Positions 17,206 through 26,421 of a stretch of 56,594 nucleotides of DNA are shown piece by piece. The notes under the pieces are model-generated. The model saw only the letters and a list, made by a program, of their open reading frames with translations. It was not told the origin of the DNA and did no database searches. The DNA lies in the NCBI GenBank assembly GCA_019694435.1, contig JAIBBZ010000036.1, positions 1 to 56,594 of the forward strand. The letters run 5' to 3'. This DNA comes from Pirellulales bacterium. Its GTDB lineage: Bacteria; Planctomycetota; Planctomycetia; Pirellulales; JAEUIK01. Every line of letters starts with the position of its first letter. Position 1 is the first letter of the stretch. Made by a program: the position numbers and the translations under genes.

Positions 17206-18198
17206 GTGAATCTTCTCGTCACCGGGGGCAGCGGATACATTGGCAGCCATGCGGTACGCCTGCTCGCGCGCGGGGGACACGAGATCTGGATCTACGACGA
17301 TTGCCTGCGCGGCCATCGTGCGGCCGTGCCGCGGGGACGCCTGATCGAGGGTGAGGTCGGCGACCGCGCGTCGATCGAGCGCGTTTTGCGCGAGCGCCGC
17401 ATCGACGCGGTGCTGCATTTTGCCGGCGTGGCGCTAGTCGGCGAATCGATGGCGCGCCCCGATTTTTACGAGCGCAAGAATCTGCATGCCTCGGCCGTGA
17501 TGTTCGAGGCCATGGAGTCGGTCGGTGTGCGGCAGATCGTCTTTTCGAGCACCACGGCCACCTATGGCGCGCCGGAGCAGATGCCGATTTCCGAAGACAC
17601 TCCGCAGCGGCCGATCAATCCTTACGGCGCGACGAAACTGGCCGTCGAACGGTTGCTCGAAGAGCGGTGCCGTCGCGACGGTTGGGCGGCCTTTGCGCTG
17701 CGCTATTTCAATGCCGCGGGCGCCACGCCGGCCGGCGACTTGGGCGAAGATCACGACCCGGAAACGCATTTGATTCCGCTGGTCTTGCAAGTGGCCCTCG
17801 GCCAACGTCCGCGGATCACGGTATTTGGCGACGACTATCCCACGCCCGACGGGACCTGCGTGCGCGATTATGTGCATGTCGACGACCTGGCCCGGGCGCA
17901 TGCCGCGGCCCTCGATCGGCTGCGGCCCGGGGACTTCCAGGCGTGCAATCTCGGGTCGGGGTGCGGCCACAGCGTGCGCGAAGTGATCGAAGCGTGCCGC
18001 CGCGCGACCGGCCGAGCCATCGCCGAGGAAATCGGCCCGCGCCGCGAGGGCGATCCGCCGGTGCTGTACGCGGATATTCGCCGCGCACAGTGCGTGCTGG
18101 GTTGGCAGCCGGAATACACCGATCTCGAGGCGATCTGCGCGACGGCCTGGAACTGGCACCGCACGCATCCAAAGGGCTTCGACGATCGGGGGGCATGA
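17206..18198 (+). CDS. galE: UDP-glucose 4-epimerase
   Basis: A 330-residue extended short-chain dehydrogenase. It begins with the NAD-binding LLVTGGSGYIGSHAVRLL (GxxGxxG) and has the catalytic pair in SSTTATYGAP and NPYGATKLAVERLLEE (Y-x3-K). The GalE-typical YFNAAGATPAGDLGEDHDPETH region, LIPLVLQVALGQRPRI and DGTCVRDYVHVDDLA follow in the expected order. The enzyme interconverts UDP-glucose and UDP-galactose for polysaccharide synthesis. The start is a GTG with GGGAG 7 bases upstream, which fixes it better than any longer form. It follows the GCS2 ligase on the same strand and may be co-transcribed, but a direct role with the amidoligases is not evident. It converges with the Sua5-type gene, leaving 22 bases between stops. 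Confidence 0.95.
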   Translation: MNLLVTGGSGYIGSHAVRLLARGGHEIWIYDDCLRGHRAAVPRGRLIEGEVGDRASIERVLRERRIDAVLHFAGVALVGESMARPDFYERKNLHASAVMFEAMESVGVRQIVFSSTTATYGAPEQMPISEDTPQRPINPYGATKLAVERLLEERCRRDGWAAFALRYFNAAGATPAGDLGEDHDPETHLIPLVLQVALGQRPRITVFGDDYPTPDGTCVRDYVHVDDLARAHAAALDRLRPGDFQACNLGSGCGHSVREVIEACRRATGRAIAEEIGPRREGDPPVLYADIRRAQCVLGWQPEYTDLEAICATAWNWHRTHPKGFDDRGA

Positions 18199-18220
18199 AC
18201 CGCGGCCCCAGGCGAGATGG

Positions 18221-19243
18221 CTAGGGCTTGGCGGCGGCCCGCGTCAATCGGTCGCGGACCGCGGCCCACGCCGGCTCGTCGGGCGGAAGCTCGACGTAAA
18301 TGGTCGATACCTCGGCGTCGTCCAACTCATGCAGCGCGGCATAGAGCCCCGCGGCATAGCCGCGCGGGTCGGTGGGCAACGAGCGCACAACGCAATGCTC
18401 TGGCGCTTCGACTGGCGTGGCCTGCCAGGGGAGCCAACCCACGCGTCGGCCGGCGGCGCTGTCGGCATGCACCGCCGACTGGCCGCTCCCTGCGATGCAG
18501 ACCAGGGGAGTGCGCGGCGCGTAGTGCCGCGCCAATTGCCCAGGCGAACGCAGTGGCTGGGAGACGTTTGGCGCCGCGCCGGCGGCTGCGACCGGTTCGC
18601 CCAAGACCGCGGCAATCTCCTCGGCCAGGATCGATCCGGGCCTTAATACGCGCGGTGGCGTGGTGGTCAGATCGACGACCGTCGATTCGAGACCGCCGGG
18701 CGTAGCGCCGCCGTCGAGAATCAGGTCGACGCGACCGGCCAATTGGTTGAGTACGTGCTCGGCGCGCGTGGCCGACAAGCGATTCGACAGATTCGCACTC
18801 GGCGCGGCGATCGGGCACCGCGCCGCCGCGAGCAGTGCCCGAGCCACCGGGTGCGTCGGGCAGCGAAGACCGACGGTCGAACCGCCGGCCGTGACCACGG
18901 CGGGAATGCGATCGTTCTTCGGCAGCACCAGGGTTAGCGGCCCCGGCCAGAAAGCCTGCGCCAATCGCTCGGCGCGCGAGGGCCATTCGGCGACGAGCTG
19001 CCGTGCGCCCGACGCATCGAGCACGTGCACGATCAACGGGTTCGCATCTGGACGTCCCTTGGCGGCAAAGATCCGCGCGACGGCATCGGCCGCGGTGGCG
19101 TCGGCCCCCAGTCCATAGACCGTTTCCGTGGGAAATGCGACGAGTCCACCACGTTCGACGATCGCCGCCGCCTGCGCAATTTCCCCCGGCTCGGGAGCAA
19201 TCGGATCGACCTGGCGAACCTGGGTTTCGGACACGCTACTCAA
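18221..19243 (-). CDS. L-threonylcarbamoyladenylate synthase (Sua5/YwlC/YrdC family)
   Basis: A 340-residue, long (Sua5-type) form. The YrdC domain shows GGLVAFPTETVYGLGADAT and IFAAKGRPDANPLIVHV, and the KxR and SxN residues that bind the substrate are in place (GLRCPTHPVA, PSANLSNRLSAT). A C-terminal Sua5 domain follows (RSPGQLARHYAPRTPLV). The enzyme makes threonylcarbamoyl-AMP from threonine, bicarbonate and ATP for the t6A37 modification of ANN-decoding tRNAs. The likely start is TTG at 19243, overlapping the stop of the upstream secreted-protein gene by 8 bases; a GTG at 19234 would begin one base after that stop. There are no other t6A genes in the window. Translational coupling to a secreted hydrolase-like gene is unusual and may be fortuitous. 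Confidence 0.92.
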   Translation of the reverse strand: MSSVSETQVRQVDPIAPEPGEIAQAAAIVERGGLVAFPTETVYGLGADATAADAVARIFAAKGRPDANPLIVHVLDASGARQLVAEWPSRAERLAQAFWPGPLTLVLPKNDRIPAVVTAGGSTVGLRCPTHPVARALLAAARCPIAAPSANLSNRLSATRAEHVLNQLAGRVDLILDGGATPGGLESTVVDLTTTPPRVLRPGSILAEEIAAVLGEPVAAAGAAPNVSQPLRSPGQLARHYAPRTPLVCIAGSGQSAVHADSAAGRRVGWLPWQATPVEAPEHCVVRSLPTDPRGYAAGLYAALHELDDAEVSTIYVELPPDEPAWAAVRDRLTRAAAKP

Positions 19244-20918
19244 GGAATCGATGGTAGCGCCCCATCCAGTAGGGCAAGAGGATGAAGGTGCCGTCTTCGC
19301 GGACGCGGCCGTCGCCGCCGCTGTCGAGGCTGTAGGGATCGCCGTTCCAACGCATTAATCGCCGCTCGCTGATCGGCAAGACCTGCAAGCTGCGCGGCTC
19401 GTCGAATCGATTCCTGGCCACGTTGCCCAGGTCGCGCCGCTGGCTGTTCTCGACCGACCAGTTGAACAGGTTTTCGGGAATCTCCTGGAACCAGCGCAAG
19501 CACGCTTCGCCGTCGTAGGCGGCCGGTTCGAGGATGGCCTTGTCCGGGCGCTTCAGCGGATCGGTCCAGCGGTTGGCTTGTCGAGCCGCTGCATAGATGT
19601 AGTTGAACAACGGGCTTTCCTCGGGCCGCTCGATCTGCCACGAGCGGCGGAGGCTGGTCATATAGATGTGCCGCAGCCGCTCGTCGCGCTCGTACATCAG
19701 CAACGGGTGATACGAGATAAAGGCCAGCTCGTCGTCGCTGTGATTGACGGCTTCCGGCGGCCAGATGACCTTCTGCTCGACCGTGTTGATGTCGTAGGCG
19801 TGTTTTTCGGCGAGCTCGCGCGCGGCGTCAGTGTAGCGTGCCTTGCCGGTGACGTGCTCGGCCACCTTCAAGTGCGACAGGATCTCCAGCGAATTGAGCC
19901 CGCGGTCGCCGATCCACTCCAGATCGCGGTTCAACTTCTCGGGCGCCCAGACGCCCCAAGTGGTCGGCTTGCCGGGCGGGCCGACGTAGTAGTAGCCGTG
20001 ATCGAGGATGTGATCGGTGATGCGTCCGACGACGCCGGCAATCTGCTGCCGTTCCTGCGCGTCGGCCACGAGGTCGTGGTAGATCGCATAGGCATAATAG
20101 TGACCGTCCAGCTCGTCGCTCGACGTGTCGCCCTTCCACCAATAGTGCCCGTCGGCCGAGCGATGCCACTCGCCGGGGCCGTGCGATTTGTCGATCGAGA
20201 TCGGCACGAAGCTGCGGGCAGCAAAGCCTGGAATGCCGGTGATCGATTCGAGCCGCATCAGCGCCGCGAGGGATTGTTGCGCGTTGCGGCGTGCGTCGGG
20301 ATCGCCCGTCGTGGCAAACCGATATGATTCGGCCGCGACGTACAGACTCGTCCAGAGCCCGTCGTTGTCGTTGTCGGGCTGCACGGCGCTGCTGGCTAGA
20401 TTGCCCGGTTCGCTGAGCACGATCTCGGTGATCAAGCCTTCGCGCACGTGATGCTTGCGCAACTGTTCGAGATACCGCGCCATCTTGTCGGCCAGCGAAG
20501 TCGGCCGTTGCGCCAAGCGCACGGCACCCTGCGCCGTCTGAACGTAGAGGTCCCAGGGCATCGTCGCCGAGCCCGCGACGACCGACACGCGCTCGATGCG
20601 ATCGTCCGGCAGCCAGCAGCGCGAATGGAACAGCCGCCAGCGGGGCGCTCCCGCGGCCAGGTACATCAACCCCCGCGGGGTCCCGATCCACAGGCTGCCG
20701 TCGGCCGCACGAACGCCGGACGTCATTTCGGCATAGGGTGCCAGCGGTTCGGCTGCGGCCAAAGGTTGCCAGTCGCTGGCTGCGAGCCGGGTGCCCTGTC
20801 CCTCGGGTGCCTTGGCCGTGGTCGGTTCCACCGTCCATGCGAGGTAGGTGTCGGCCGGCGCGGCCGGTGCCAGCGAAACGGAGAGGGCAATTGCAAACCA
20901 GGCGAGGGCGAATTTCAT
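19236..20918 (-). CDS. Secreted protein of unknown function with a possible alpha/alpha-barrel domain
   Basis: A 560-residue exported protein (signal MKFALAWFAIALSVSLAPAAPA). The first part has WIGTPRGLMYLAAGAPRWRLF, a segment like the two-component-regulator propeller blades in which a Gly-rich strand alternates with Trp. The middle and C-terminus have regular helical repeats with conserved acidic and aromatic residues (NDNDGLWTSLYVAAESYRFA, then GKARYTDAARELAEKHAYDI), suggesting an (alpha/alpha)6 barrel as in some glycoside hydrolases and lyases. I do not recognise the family firmly and give no function. I use the ATG at 20918, where the signal peptide begins. It precedes and slightly overlaps the Sua5-type gene and follows the second Hsp70 gene by 77 bases on the same strand. 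Substrate and catalytic residues could not be assigned. Confidence 0.7.
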   Translation of the reverse strand: MKFALAWFAIALSVSLAPAAPADTYLAWTVEPTTAKAPEGQGTRLAASDWQPLAAAEPLAPYAEMTSGVRAADGSLWIGTPRGLMYLAAGAPRWRLFHSRCWLPDDRIERVSVVAGSATMPWDLYVQTAQGAVRLAQRPTSLADKMARYLEQLRKHHVREGLITEIVLSEPGNLASSAVQPDNDNDGLWTSLYVAAESYRFATTGDPDARRNAQQSLAALMRLESITGIPGFAARSFVPISIDKSHGPGEWHRSADGHYWWKGDTSSDELDGHYYAYAIYHDLVADAQERQQIAGVVGRITDHILDHGYYYVGPPGKPTTWGVWAPEKLNRDLEWIGDRGLNSLEILSHLKVAEHVTGKARYTDAARELAEKHAYDINTVEQKVIWPPEAVNHSDDELAFISYHPLLMYERDERLRHIYMTSLRRSWQIERPEESPLFNYIYAAARQANRWTDPLKRPDKAILEPAAYDGEACLRWFQEIPENLFNWSVENSQRRDLGNVARNRFDEPRSLQVLPISERRLMRWNGDPYSLDSGGDGRVREDGTFILLPYWMGRYHRFLE

Positions 20919-20995
20919 GGGAGGCCGTTTGAACCGAAGGTGGGCGATCTCAGGGCGGGACAACGAGCATAGCATAGTCGCACCGCGCAGCGACT

Positions 20996-23836
20996 TCAGC
21001 CGATGCGCAGACCGGCCGGTAGGCTCTCGCCGAAGACGAGCCCATGTTCTTCGCCCTGAAGGTCGCCTCCTTCGCGCACCAGGGTCAGAAAGTGTTCATT
21101 GGCTGCGGCGGCCTGCAAGGCCTTGAGCACCGATTTCCGCAGCGCGTCGTCGACGTCGCGATAGCGATCGCCCGTCCGGCGAGCAAGCAAGACGAGCGCC
21201 AATTGGACAGGCCTGGCGCTGGTGTCTTGTGCCAAGAGCTTGTCGATCCACGCGCGCGTCGTCTCGACGGGCACAACCGTATTCAGCGGGCCATAAACCG
21301 GCACGCGCGAACCGAGCCGGCCGAGCACCCAGGCCAGGGCATCGCGCTGCGCGGTGGCAGGATTTGTAGTCAAGCGCGCGACGGCCAGCCGGCCCAAATC
21401 GATTTTGAGCGGCACGGCCAGCAACTCGAGCGACCCCAGCAGCCGCCACAATTCCAAATCGTCCGCCACTGCAGCGCGCCGATCGTAGCGCTTCGTCGAA
21501 CCGCTGTTCTTGGGCGCCGCACGCACCGTGGCGAGCAGCGGTTCGGCAAGCGCGAGTTGTTGTCCGGCCGAGAGCCCACCAGCGAGCCGCCGCCAGAGCA
21601 CTAACCACTCGACCTGGCAGGACGCTACGGGGTGCCAGAGCTTTTTGCCTTGAAACAGCTTCCAGGTCTGGGCGACGCGCCAATCGTCGACCGCCAGGCC
21701 GTAGCCGGGGCGCAGGCTGAAACCCAGCAGGTTCAGCCAACGTGCCTCGTGGACCGCACTCTGGCGGCGCCCGGCTTCGACCTGCATGAGGGTGTCCCAA
21801 AAACTGCGCAGCAACGACGGCGGCCAATCGCGGCGCGACAGGCCCGTCGCTGCCTCGAGCGATTTCACCAGCCCATCGGGCTTGGGGCCGGATTGGTGCG
21901 CCGTGGGGGCAAACGTCACCCGGATCACCTCACGGCCCGCGGCAACGACCGTCTCGTCGACGATGCCGGCAGCCTCGGCTGCGCCTTGATGCCCTTCCCT
22001 GTCGGTCTGCGTTGCGGCGCGGACGTCGAATTCCAGCCGCCAAGATTGCGGCGAATCGACCTGTCGACAGCCCAGCTCGAGCGTGCCGATTTCGCTGAGC
22101 CTGGCGTGCAATTCGACGGCCACCTGTTCGGCCTCTCCCGTCCGGCGCGCGGCGTGTAATACCGTACGGATGGGCGGCAAGGCAAACATCTGCTCGGGAT
22201 CGACGGCGATCAACTGCCCGCTGGGGTCGGTGAGCCGGGTGCTCGAAACGAACAGCGGGAACTCGACCGGCTGGCGGAGCGCAAGCTGGAATCGCTGGCC
22301 GGCGAGATGCACGTCGTGCCCCTCTTCCGTCCCGGCTGGAAGCAGGCATACGGCCTTCGCGGTATCGCCGTCGGGCACGGCGACGCCGACGTAATAGGTC
22401 CGCGCCAATCCGGCGGTGACGCGCACCCCTTCCCCGCGGCGGACCATGCCGTAATATGCCGCGCCGTGCGCCACGGCCAGATCGAGACGCTCGTTGCGCA
22501 GCACCAGCGGTTTCCATGTGGCCGAGCCAGGCGAGTTGAACCAACTCTCGACCACCGCGAGCAGACGTGCGGCGAGCAACGGCGAGTTGAAGAATCCGCC
22601 GTTGAATAGCACGGCATCGGGACGGGCCGGGTCGTGCGCCGCCTGAGCATCGTCCGGCAGGTCGCCGGCGTGACGATGCGTCGACAGAAAGGCCGCCAGA
22701 TAGCGAGTGATGGCCGCATCGGCGGCAAACGGCAGGCCTAGCTCCTGGAAGCCCGAGCGGCGCGGAACCGGCCGATCATCCAATGCGACATTCGGCAAGA
22801 ACCCCTGGACGAGCAGTTCTTCGACCTCGGCGCGTTGAATCTCGGTCTGGAGCCCACCGCCGATCAGGCGCGCGCCGCCGCCGGCCAGGTGTACGCCCAT
22901 CGACTCGGGGGCATTGGCCGTCAAGAGCGTCTCTTTGACGTGTCGGCACGTCCGCACGAGGACGTCCCAATGCCGGGGTTCGAGTCGTCCGCCGCCGGTC
23001 AAGCGCGGCTCGATCGCGTGCGCCAGGGCCAGGTCGCAATTGTCGCCGCCCAAGAGCAGATGTTCGCCGACGGCAACGCGATGAAATCGGACGCGGCCTT
23101 CGTCGCCCGCGCGGACGCGGATCAACGTGAAGTCGGTCGTGCCGCCGCCGATGTCGCAGACCAAAATCTTCTGGCCGGGAGCGACGACATGGTCCCAGGT
23201 CGCGCCGTGGGTGTCGATCCAGGCGTAGAACGCTGCCTGAGGCTCCTCGATCAGCACGATCCGGGGCAAGCCGGCTTGCCTTGCGGCGCGGACCGTCAGT
23301 TCGCGCGCGATTTCGTCGAACGAGGCCGGCAGCGTGACGACGACGTCTTGCGCTTCGAGCGGATCATCAGGATGGCGATGGTTCCACGCGTCGCGCAAAT
23401 GTCCCAGGTAGCGGCTGCTGGCCTCGAGCGGTGACAGACGCTGGACGTCGGGATCGGCATGCCAGGGCAACAGCGCGGCGGTGCGGTCGACTCCGCCGTG
23501 GCAAAGCCAGCTCTTGGCCGAGGCAATCGTGCGGCCGGGCGCGCTCGCGCCATGGTCGCGTGCCAGAGTGCCGACGGAGAACCGTCGCCCTGGACCCGAC
23601 CAAGGCAACCGAAAGGCGTCGGCCGCCGATTCGGCCTCGGTCGCTTCGTAGTGAAACGAAGGGAGCGTTTCGCGCGCCTCGACCTGCCCGAAGGCCGTCA
23701 GTTGCTCGACGGCCAAGGTTTGCACGCGCCACGGCGAATCGTGCGTGTCGACGAACCCGACCGCCGAATTGGTCGTGCCCAGATCGATGCCGACGACATA
23801 ACGGCTGGCCGGCTGGGCTACAGTCGAGGCGCTCAT
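20996..23836 (-). CDS. Divergent Hsp70-family protein with long C-terminal region (DUF3731-like)
   Basis: A 946-residue protein whose N-terminal half is an Hsp70/actin-type ATPase: VVGIDLGTTNSAVGF (phosphate 1), ILVCDIGGGTTDFTLIRV (phosphate 2) and the adenosine-site loop AVLFNGGFFNSP. The C-terminal ~450 residues are largely helical and do not look like the DnaK substrate-binding beta-sandwich; they match the DUF3731 region of large Hsp70 relatives (LLRSFWDTLMQVEAGRR, LLGFSLRPGYGLAVDDWRV). The start at 23836 lies 1 base past the stop of the upstream Hsp70 gene and has GGAG 9 bases before it; an alternative ATG at 23854 would overlap by 17 bases. No J-protein or GrpE is nearby, so nucleotide exchange must be supplied elsewhere or not be needed. 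It is the second of two adjacent Hsp70 genes, with DUF2760 upstream. Confidence 0.85.
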   Translation of the reverse strand: MSASTVAQPASRYVVGIDLGTTNSAVGFVDTHDSPWRVQTLAVEQLTAFGQVEARETLPSFHYEATEAESAADAFRLPWSGPGRRFSVGTLARDHGASAPGRTIASAKSWLCHGGVDRTAALLPWHADPDVQRLSPLEASSRYLGHLRDAWNHRHPDDPLEAQDVVVTLPASFDEIARELTVRAARQAGLPRIVLIEEPQAAFYAWIDTHGATWDHVVAPGQKILVCDIGGGTTDFTLIRVRAGDEGRVRFHRVAVGEHLLLGGDNCDLALAHAIEPRLTGGGRLEPRHWDVLVRTCRHVKETLLTANAPESMGVHLAGGGARLIGGGLQTEIQRAEVEELLVQGFLPNVALDDRPVPRRSGFQELGLPFAADAAITRYLAAFLSTHRHAGDLPDDAQAAHDPARPDAVLFNGGFFNSPLLAARLLAVVESWFNSPGSATWKPLVLRNERLDLAVAHGAAYYGMVRRGEGVRVTAGLARTYYVGVAVPDGDTAKAVCLLPAGTEEGHDVHLAGQRFQLALRQPVEFPLFVSSTRLTDPSGQLIAVDPEQMFALPPIRTVLHAARRTGEAEQVAVELHARLSEIGTLELGCRQVDSPQSWRLEFDVRAATQTDREGHQGAAEAAGIVDETVVAAGREVIRVTFAPTAHQSGPKPDGLVKSLEAATGLSRRDWPPSLLRSFWDTLMQVEAGRRQSAVHEARWLNLLGFSLRPGYGLAVDDWRVAQTWKLFQGKKLWHPVASCQVEWLVLWRRLAGGLSAGQQLALAEPLLATVRAAPKNSGSTKRYDRRAAVADDLELWRLLGSLELLAVPLKIDLGRLAVARLTTNPATAQRDALAWVLGRLGSRVPVYGPLNTVVPVETTRAWIDKLLAQDTSARPVQLALVLLARRTGDRYRDVDDALRKSVLKALQAAAANEHFLTLVREGGDLQGEEHGLVFGESLPAGLRIG

Positions 23837-23837
23837 C

Positions 23838-25634
23838 TCAGCCGGCTCCGCCATCCTCGCGGACGCTGAATTCGAGCTTCCAGCGATCGCTCGAAGTGGT
23901 GCTCACGCACCACAGCTCCAGCACCCCCAACTCGGTCAGGCGCGCTTGAAACCGCACGGGCACGTAACCTTGAGGCGCAGCGGGCGTGGCAGCCAGGCTG
24001 GTTTCGAGCGGGGCCGTTTCTTGCAGCTCGTCTTCGGTCCAACGCGCCAAGACATCGCCGGGGCGATCGTGTTTGCGCGTTGCCGAGGCGAAAAACCGAA
24101 AATGGGCCGGTTCGCCAACGACCAGGCCAATGTCGTCGCTGGGCACATCGACTTCGGTCCCCTCTTCCATGCCGAACGGCACCACGCACAAGGCGCGCAG
24201 CGGACGAGCCACGCCGGGGATCGCCAATCCGGCGGACTCCATGCCCAGGTAATACGAGCGCGGCGCGCCGCCACGAATGCGCACGCCGCGACCTTGCTTG
24301 GCCAGACCGTAGTAGGCGGCGCCGAGCGCTACGGCATGATCGAAATCGTCGTTGCCTTCCAGCACGTCGGGCTGCTGACCGCCGAACCAGCCGCCCAACA
24401 CATCGAGCAGCCGCTGCCGAAAGACCTCGGCCCGGAACACGCCGCCGTTGAATAGGACGTGGGTCGGCTGGAGCGGGCGTTCCGGCGAACCTTGCGCGCC
24501 GAGGAACGCGGCCAGATGGCGCGTGACGGCGACGTCGGCCTCATAGGGCAGCCCCAACTCTCGAAAGCCCGAGGCGCCGCGCCGCGCGGGCTTCGCGCTG
24601 GCGGCACACGAAGGAAAGAAACCATCGAGCAAAGTGGCCAGAGCGTCTTCACGTCGGAGGTCGACGGAGATCGTCCCACCGATCAGCCGGCTACCCCGTC
24701 CCAGGATGCTGACCGGGTGCTGCTCGGGTCCGCCCGGAGCCAAGAGCGACTCCTTGGCCGTGCGGCAGGCATGCCAGAGCGCGACCGATTGCCAGGGATC
24801 GAGCTGCACGCCGCGCTCACCAAACGCGGTGGCGAGCCGGTGCGCGAGCGTGAGGTCCATGTTGTCGCCGCCGACAAGGATATGGTTGCCGACGGCCAAT
24901 CGCTCGAGCTGCAACTCGCCGCCAACATCTTTGGCGCCGATCAGTGTGAAGTCGGTCGTGCCGCCGCCAACGTCGCAAACCAGGAGCGTATCGCCCGGCT
25001 GAAGCTGCCGGCGCCAGGCATCGCCGCGCGCGGCCAGCCAGGCGTAAACCGCGGCCTGCGGTTCTTCGAGCAACACGAGGCCCTGCGGCAAACCCGCGGC
25101 CAGCGCCGCTTCACGAGTCAGCTCGCGAGCGCTGGCGTCGAACGAGGCGGGCACTGTGAGCACCACCTGCTGATCGGCGGCGGGGGCATCGGGATGGGCC
25201 TGATTCCAGGCGGCGACCAGATGGGCCAGGTATGCCGTCGACGCCTCGAGCGGCGAGATCTTCGTCACTTCCGGCGGCGCGCCGGGAGGCAGGATCGCCG
25301 CGCGGCGATCGACCGCGGCATGCGCCAGCCAGCTCTTCGCCGCGGCCACCGTGCGCGTGGGATTCTCCGCAGCTTGGCGCCGGGCGACTTCGCCGATTGC
25401 TTCCCGGCAGCCACGCGCCCAAGGCAGGTCGAATGCGCCGGCGGCTGTTTCGCTTTCCGTGGCCAGGTACAAGAACGACGCCAGCGACGTGGCCGACTCG
25501 ACGGTCGAGGCCGATACCAATTGGGGGACCGAAAACAACCGTGGCGCAGCCGGGCTGTCCTCGTCCAGGGGCGTGTAGGCCAGCACCGAGTTCGTGGTGC
25601 CCAGGTCGATGCCGAGTACAAACTTGGCGGTCAT
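23838..25634 (-). CDS. Hsp70-family ATPase, partner of the long Hsp70 and DUF2760
   Basis: A 598-residue Hsp70/actin-fold protein. ATPase motifs are VLGIDLGTTNSVLAYTP (phosphate 1), LLVCDVGGGTTDFTLIG (phosphate 2) and THVLFNGGVFRAEVF (adenosine loop). The remainder after about residue 480 is a short region with a PLRALCVVPFGMEEGTEV segment and is too short for a normal DnaK substrate-binding domain and lid. It shares an insertion of the RTVAAAKSWLAHAAVDRRAA type with the longer paralog next to it (TIASAKSWLCHGGVDRTAA), so the two arose by duplication and divergence. The two genes are immediately adjacent (stop then one base then ATG), and DUF2760 lies 36 bases upstream, giving one operon. It probably forms a heteromeric chaperone-like or scaffold complex; that is inference. 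Confidence 0.87.
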   Translation of the reverse strand: MTAKFVLGIDLGTTNSVLAYTPLDEDSPAAPRLFSVPQLVSASTVESATSLASFLYLATESETAAGAFDLPWARGCREAIGEVARRQAAENPTRTVAAAKSWLAHAAVDRRAAILPPGAPPEVTKISPLEASTAYLAHLVAAWNQAHPDAPAADQQVVLTVPASFDASARELTREAALAAGLPQGLVLLEEPQAAVYAWLAARGDAWRRQLQPGDTLLVCDVGGGTTDFTLIGAKDVGGELQLERLAVGNHILVGGDNMDLTLAHRLATAFGERGVQLDPWQSVALWHACRTAKESLLAPGGPEQHPVSILGRGSRLIGGTISVDLRREDALATLLDGFFPSCAASAKPARRGASGFRELGLPYEADVAVTRHLAAFLGAQGSPERPLQPTHVLFNGGVFRAEVFRQRLLDVLGGWFGGQQPDVLEGNDDFDHAVALGAAYYGLAKQGRGVRIRGGAPRSYYLGMESAGLAIPGVARPLRALCVVPFGMEEGTEVDVPSDDIGLVVGEPAHFRFFASATRKHDRPGDVLARWTEDELQETAPLETSLAATPAAPQGYVPVRFQARLTELGVLELWCVSTTSSDRWKLEFSVREDGGAG

Positions 25635-25670
25635 CGTTCGCGTGCGCTCAGCGTGTAAGATCGTCCGTGA

Positions 25671-26234
25671 CTAGCGGCATTCGACTTCTGCCGGGGCAAT
25701 CAGCCGGGCGGCGTCGGCAGCGCCCGTCCATTGGGGCAACTCGCAGCGAGCGGCTTCCCAGCCGTGATGTCGCAGCAGGCCCCCGCTGGCCTGTCCGGCG
25801 GCATTGCCCACCAGATGAAACCGCGCGGCATCGAGTGGAGCAGGCAGGCTGATCGACGCGCCCTCGGGCTGATCGACGATCGGCCGCGGATCAAAAAACC
25901 GCTCGACGACGCCGGCGCAGCCTCGGTGCACTTCGCGAACCGCTGCGCCGATCTGGGCGTCGCTGTACCCGGCGATGGGCTCCTTGAGGAAGTCCAACAG
26001 CCGGCCCTCGCGCTGCAGCGCAGCGAGCAGGCTCAAGGCGTCACTCCGAACGGGCTTGGGTGCAGGACGCGTGGCGGCCGGGGCCTGCGGCGGCTCGGGC
26101 GAGGCCGCGGGGGGCGCCGCCGTTGAGACGGCGCCACGGGCGAGCGCTTCGCTCACGGCCCGCGCCGCGCCGGCATCGAACAGCACGGCAAAAAAGGCTC
26201 GAAAGGCTAGCAGGATTCGGCTCATTGCGGCCAC
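25671..26234 (-). CDS. DUF2760 domain protein preceding the Hsp70 pair
   Basis: A 187-residue protein. It begins with an amphipathic/hydrophobic segment (ILLAFRAFFAVLFDAGAARAV), then an Ala/Pro-rich linker, then a conserved-looking domain with SLLAALQREGRLLDFLKEPI, YSDAQIGAAVREVHRGC and the Pro-rich C-terminal half ending LPQWTG. This is the pattern I associate with DUF2760, found next to Hsp70 gene pairs in several phyla. Its function is not known. The first codon may be GTG at 26234 or ATG at 26225. The protein is encoded at the head of the DUF2760-Hsp70-Hsp70 operon and would be the natural candidate for a client-recognition or adaptor subunit. The gene lies back-to-back with the Gfo/Idh/MocA gene. 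Confidence 0.75.
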   Translation of the reverse strand: MAAMSRILLAFRAFFAVLFDAGAARAVSEALARGAVSTAAPPAASPEPPQAPAATRPAPKPVRSDALSLLAALQREGRLLDFLKEPIAGYSDAQIGAAVREVHRGCAGVVERFFDPRPIVDQPEGASISLPAPLDAARFHLVGNAAGQASGGLLRHHGWEAARCELPQWTGAADAARLIAPAEVECR

Positions 26235-26421
26235 GAAACCCTTGGGGTGAATCGGTCCTCGACGAAACGCTCACCGTACCCCACGGGCGGCGTAGCGACC
26301 AGTCCCGTTGGTGCCTGCGCCGGCCGGCAGAGGCGGGCGCAGTTTCGGGCGCAAGGGGTCGTTATCATGGCGCGGCAGCGCAAGGGCTGCGGCCGAGTGT
26401 CCCACAAGGAATCCAAGCAAG

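Noticed and set aside
24459..25658. 399-aa plus-strand frame opposite the first Hsp70 gene
   Set aside because: No recognisable motif; low-complexity Arg/Gly/Ala composition; the opposite strand has complete Hsp70 ATPase motifs.
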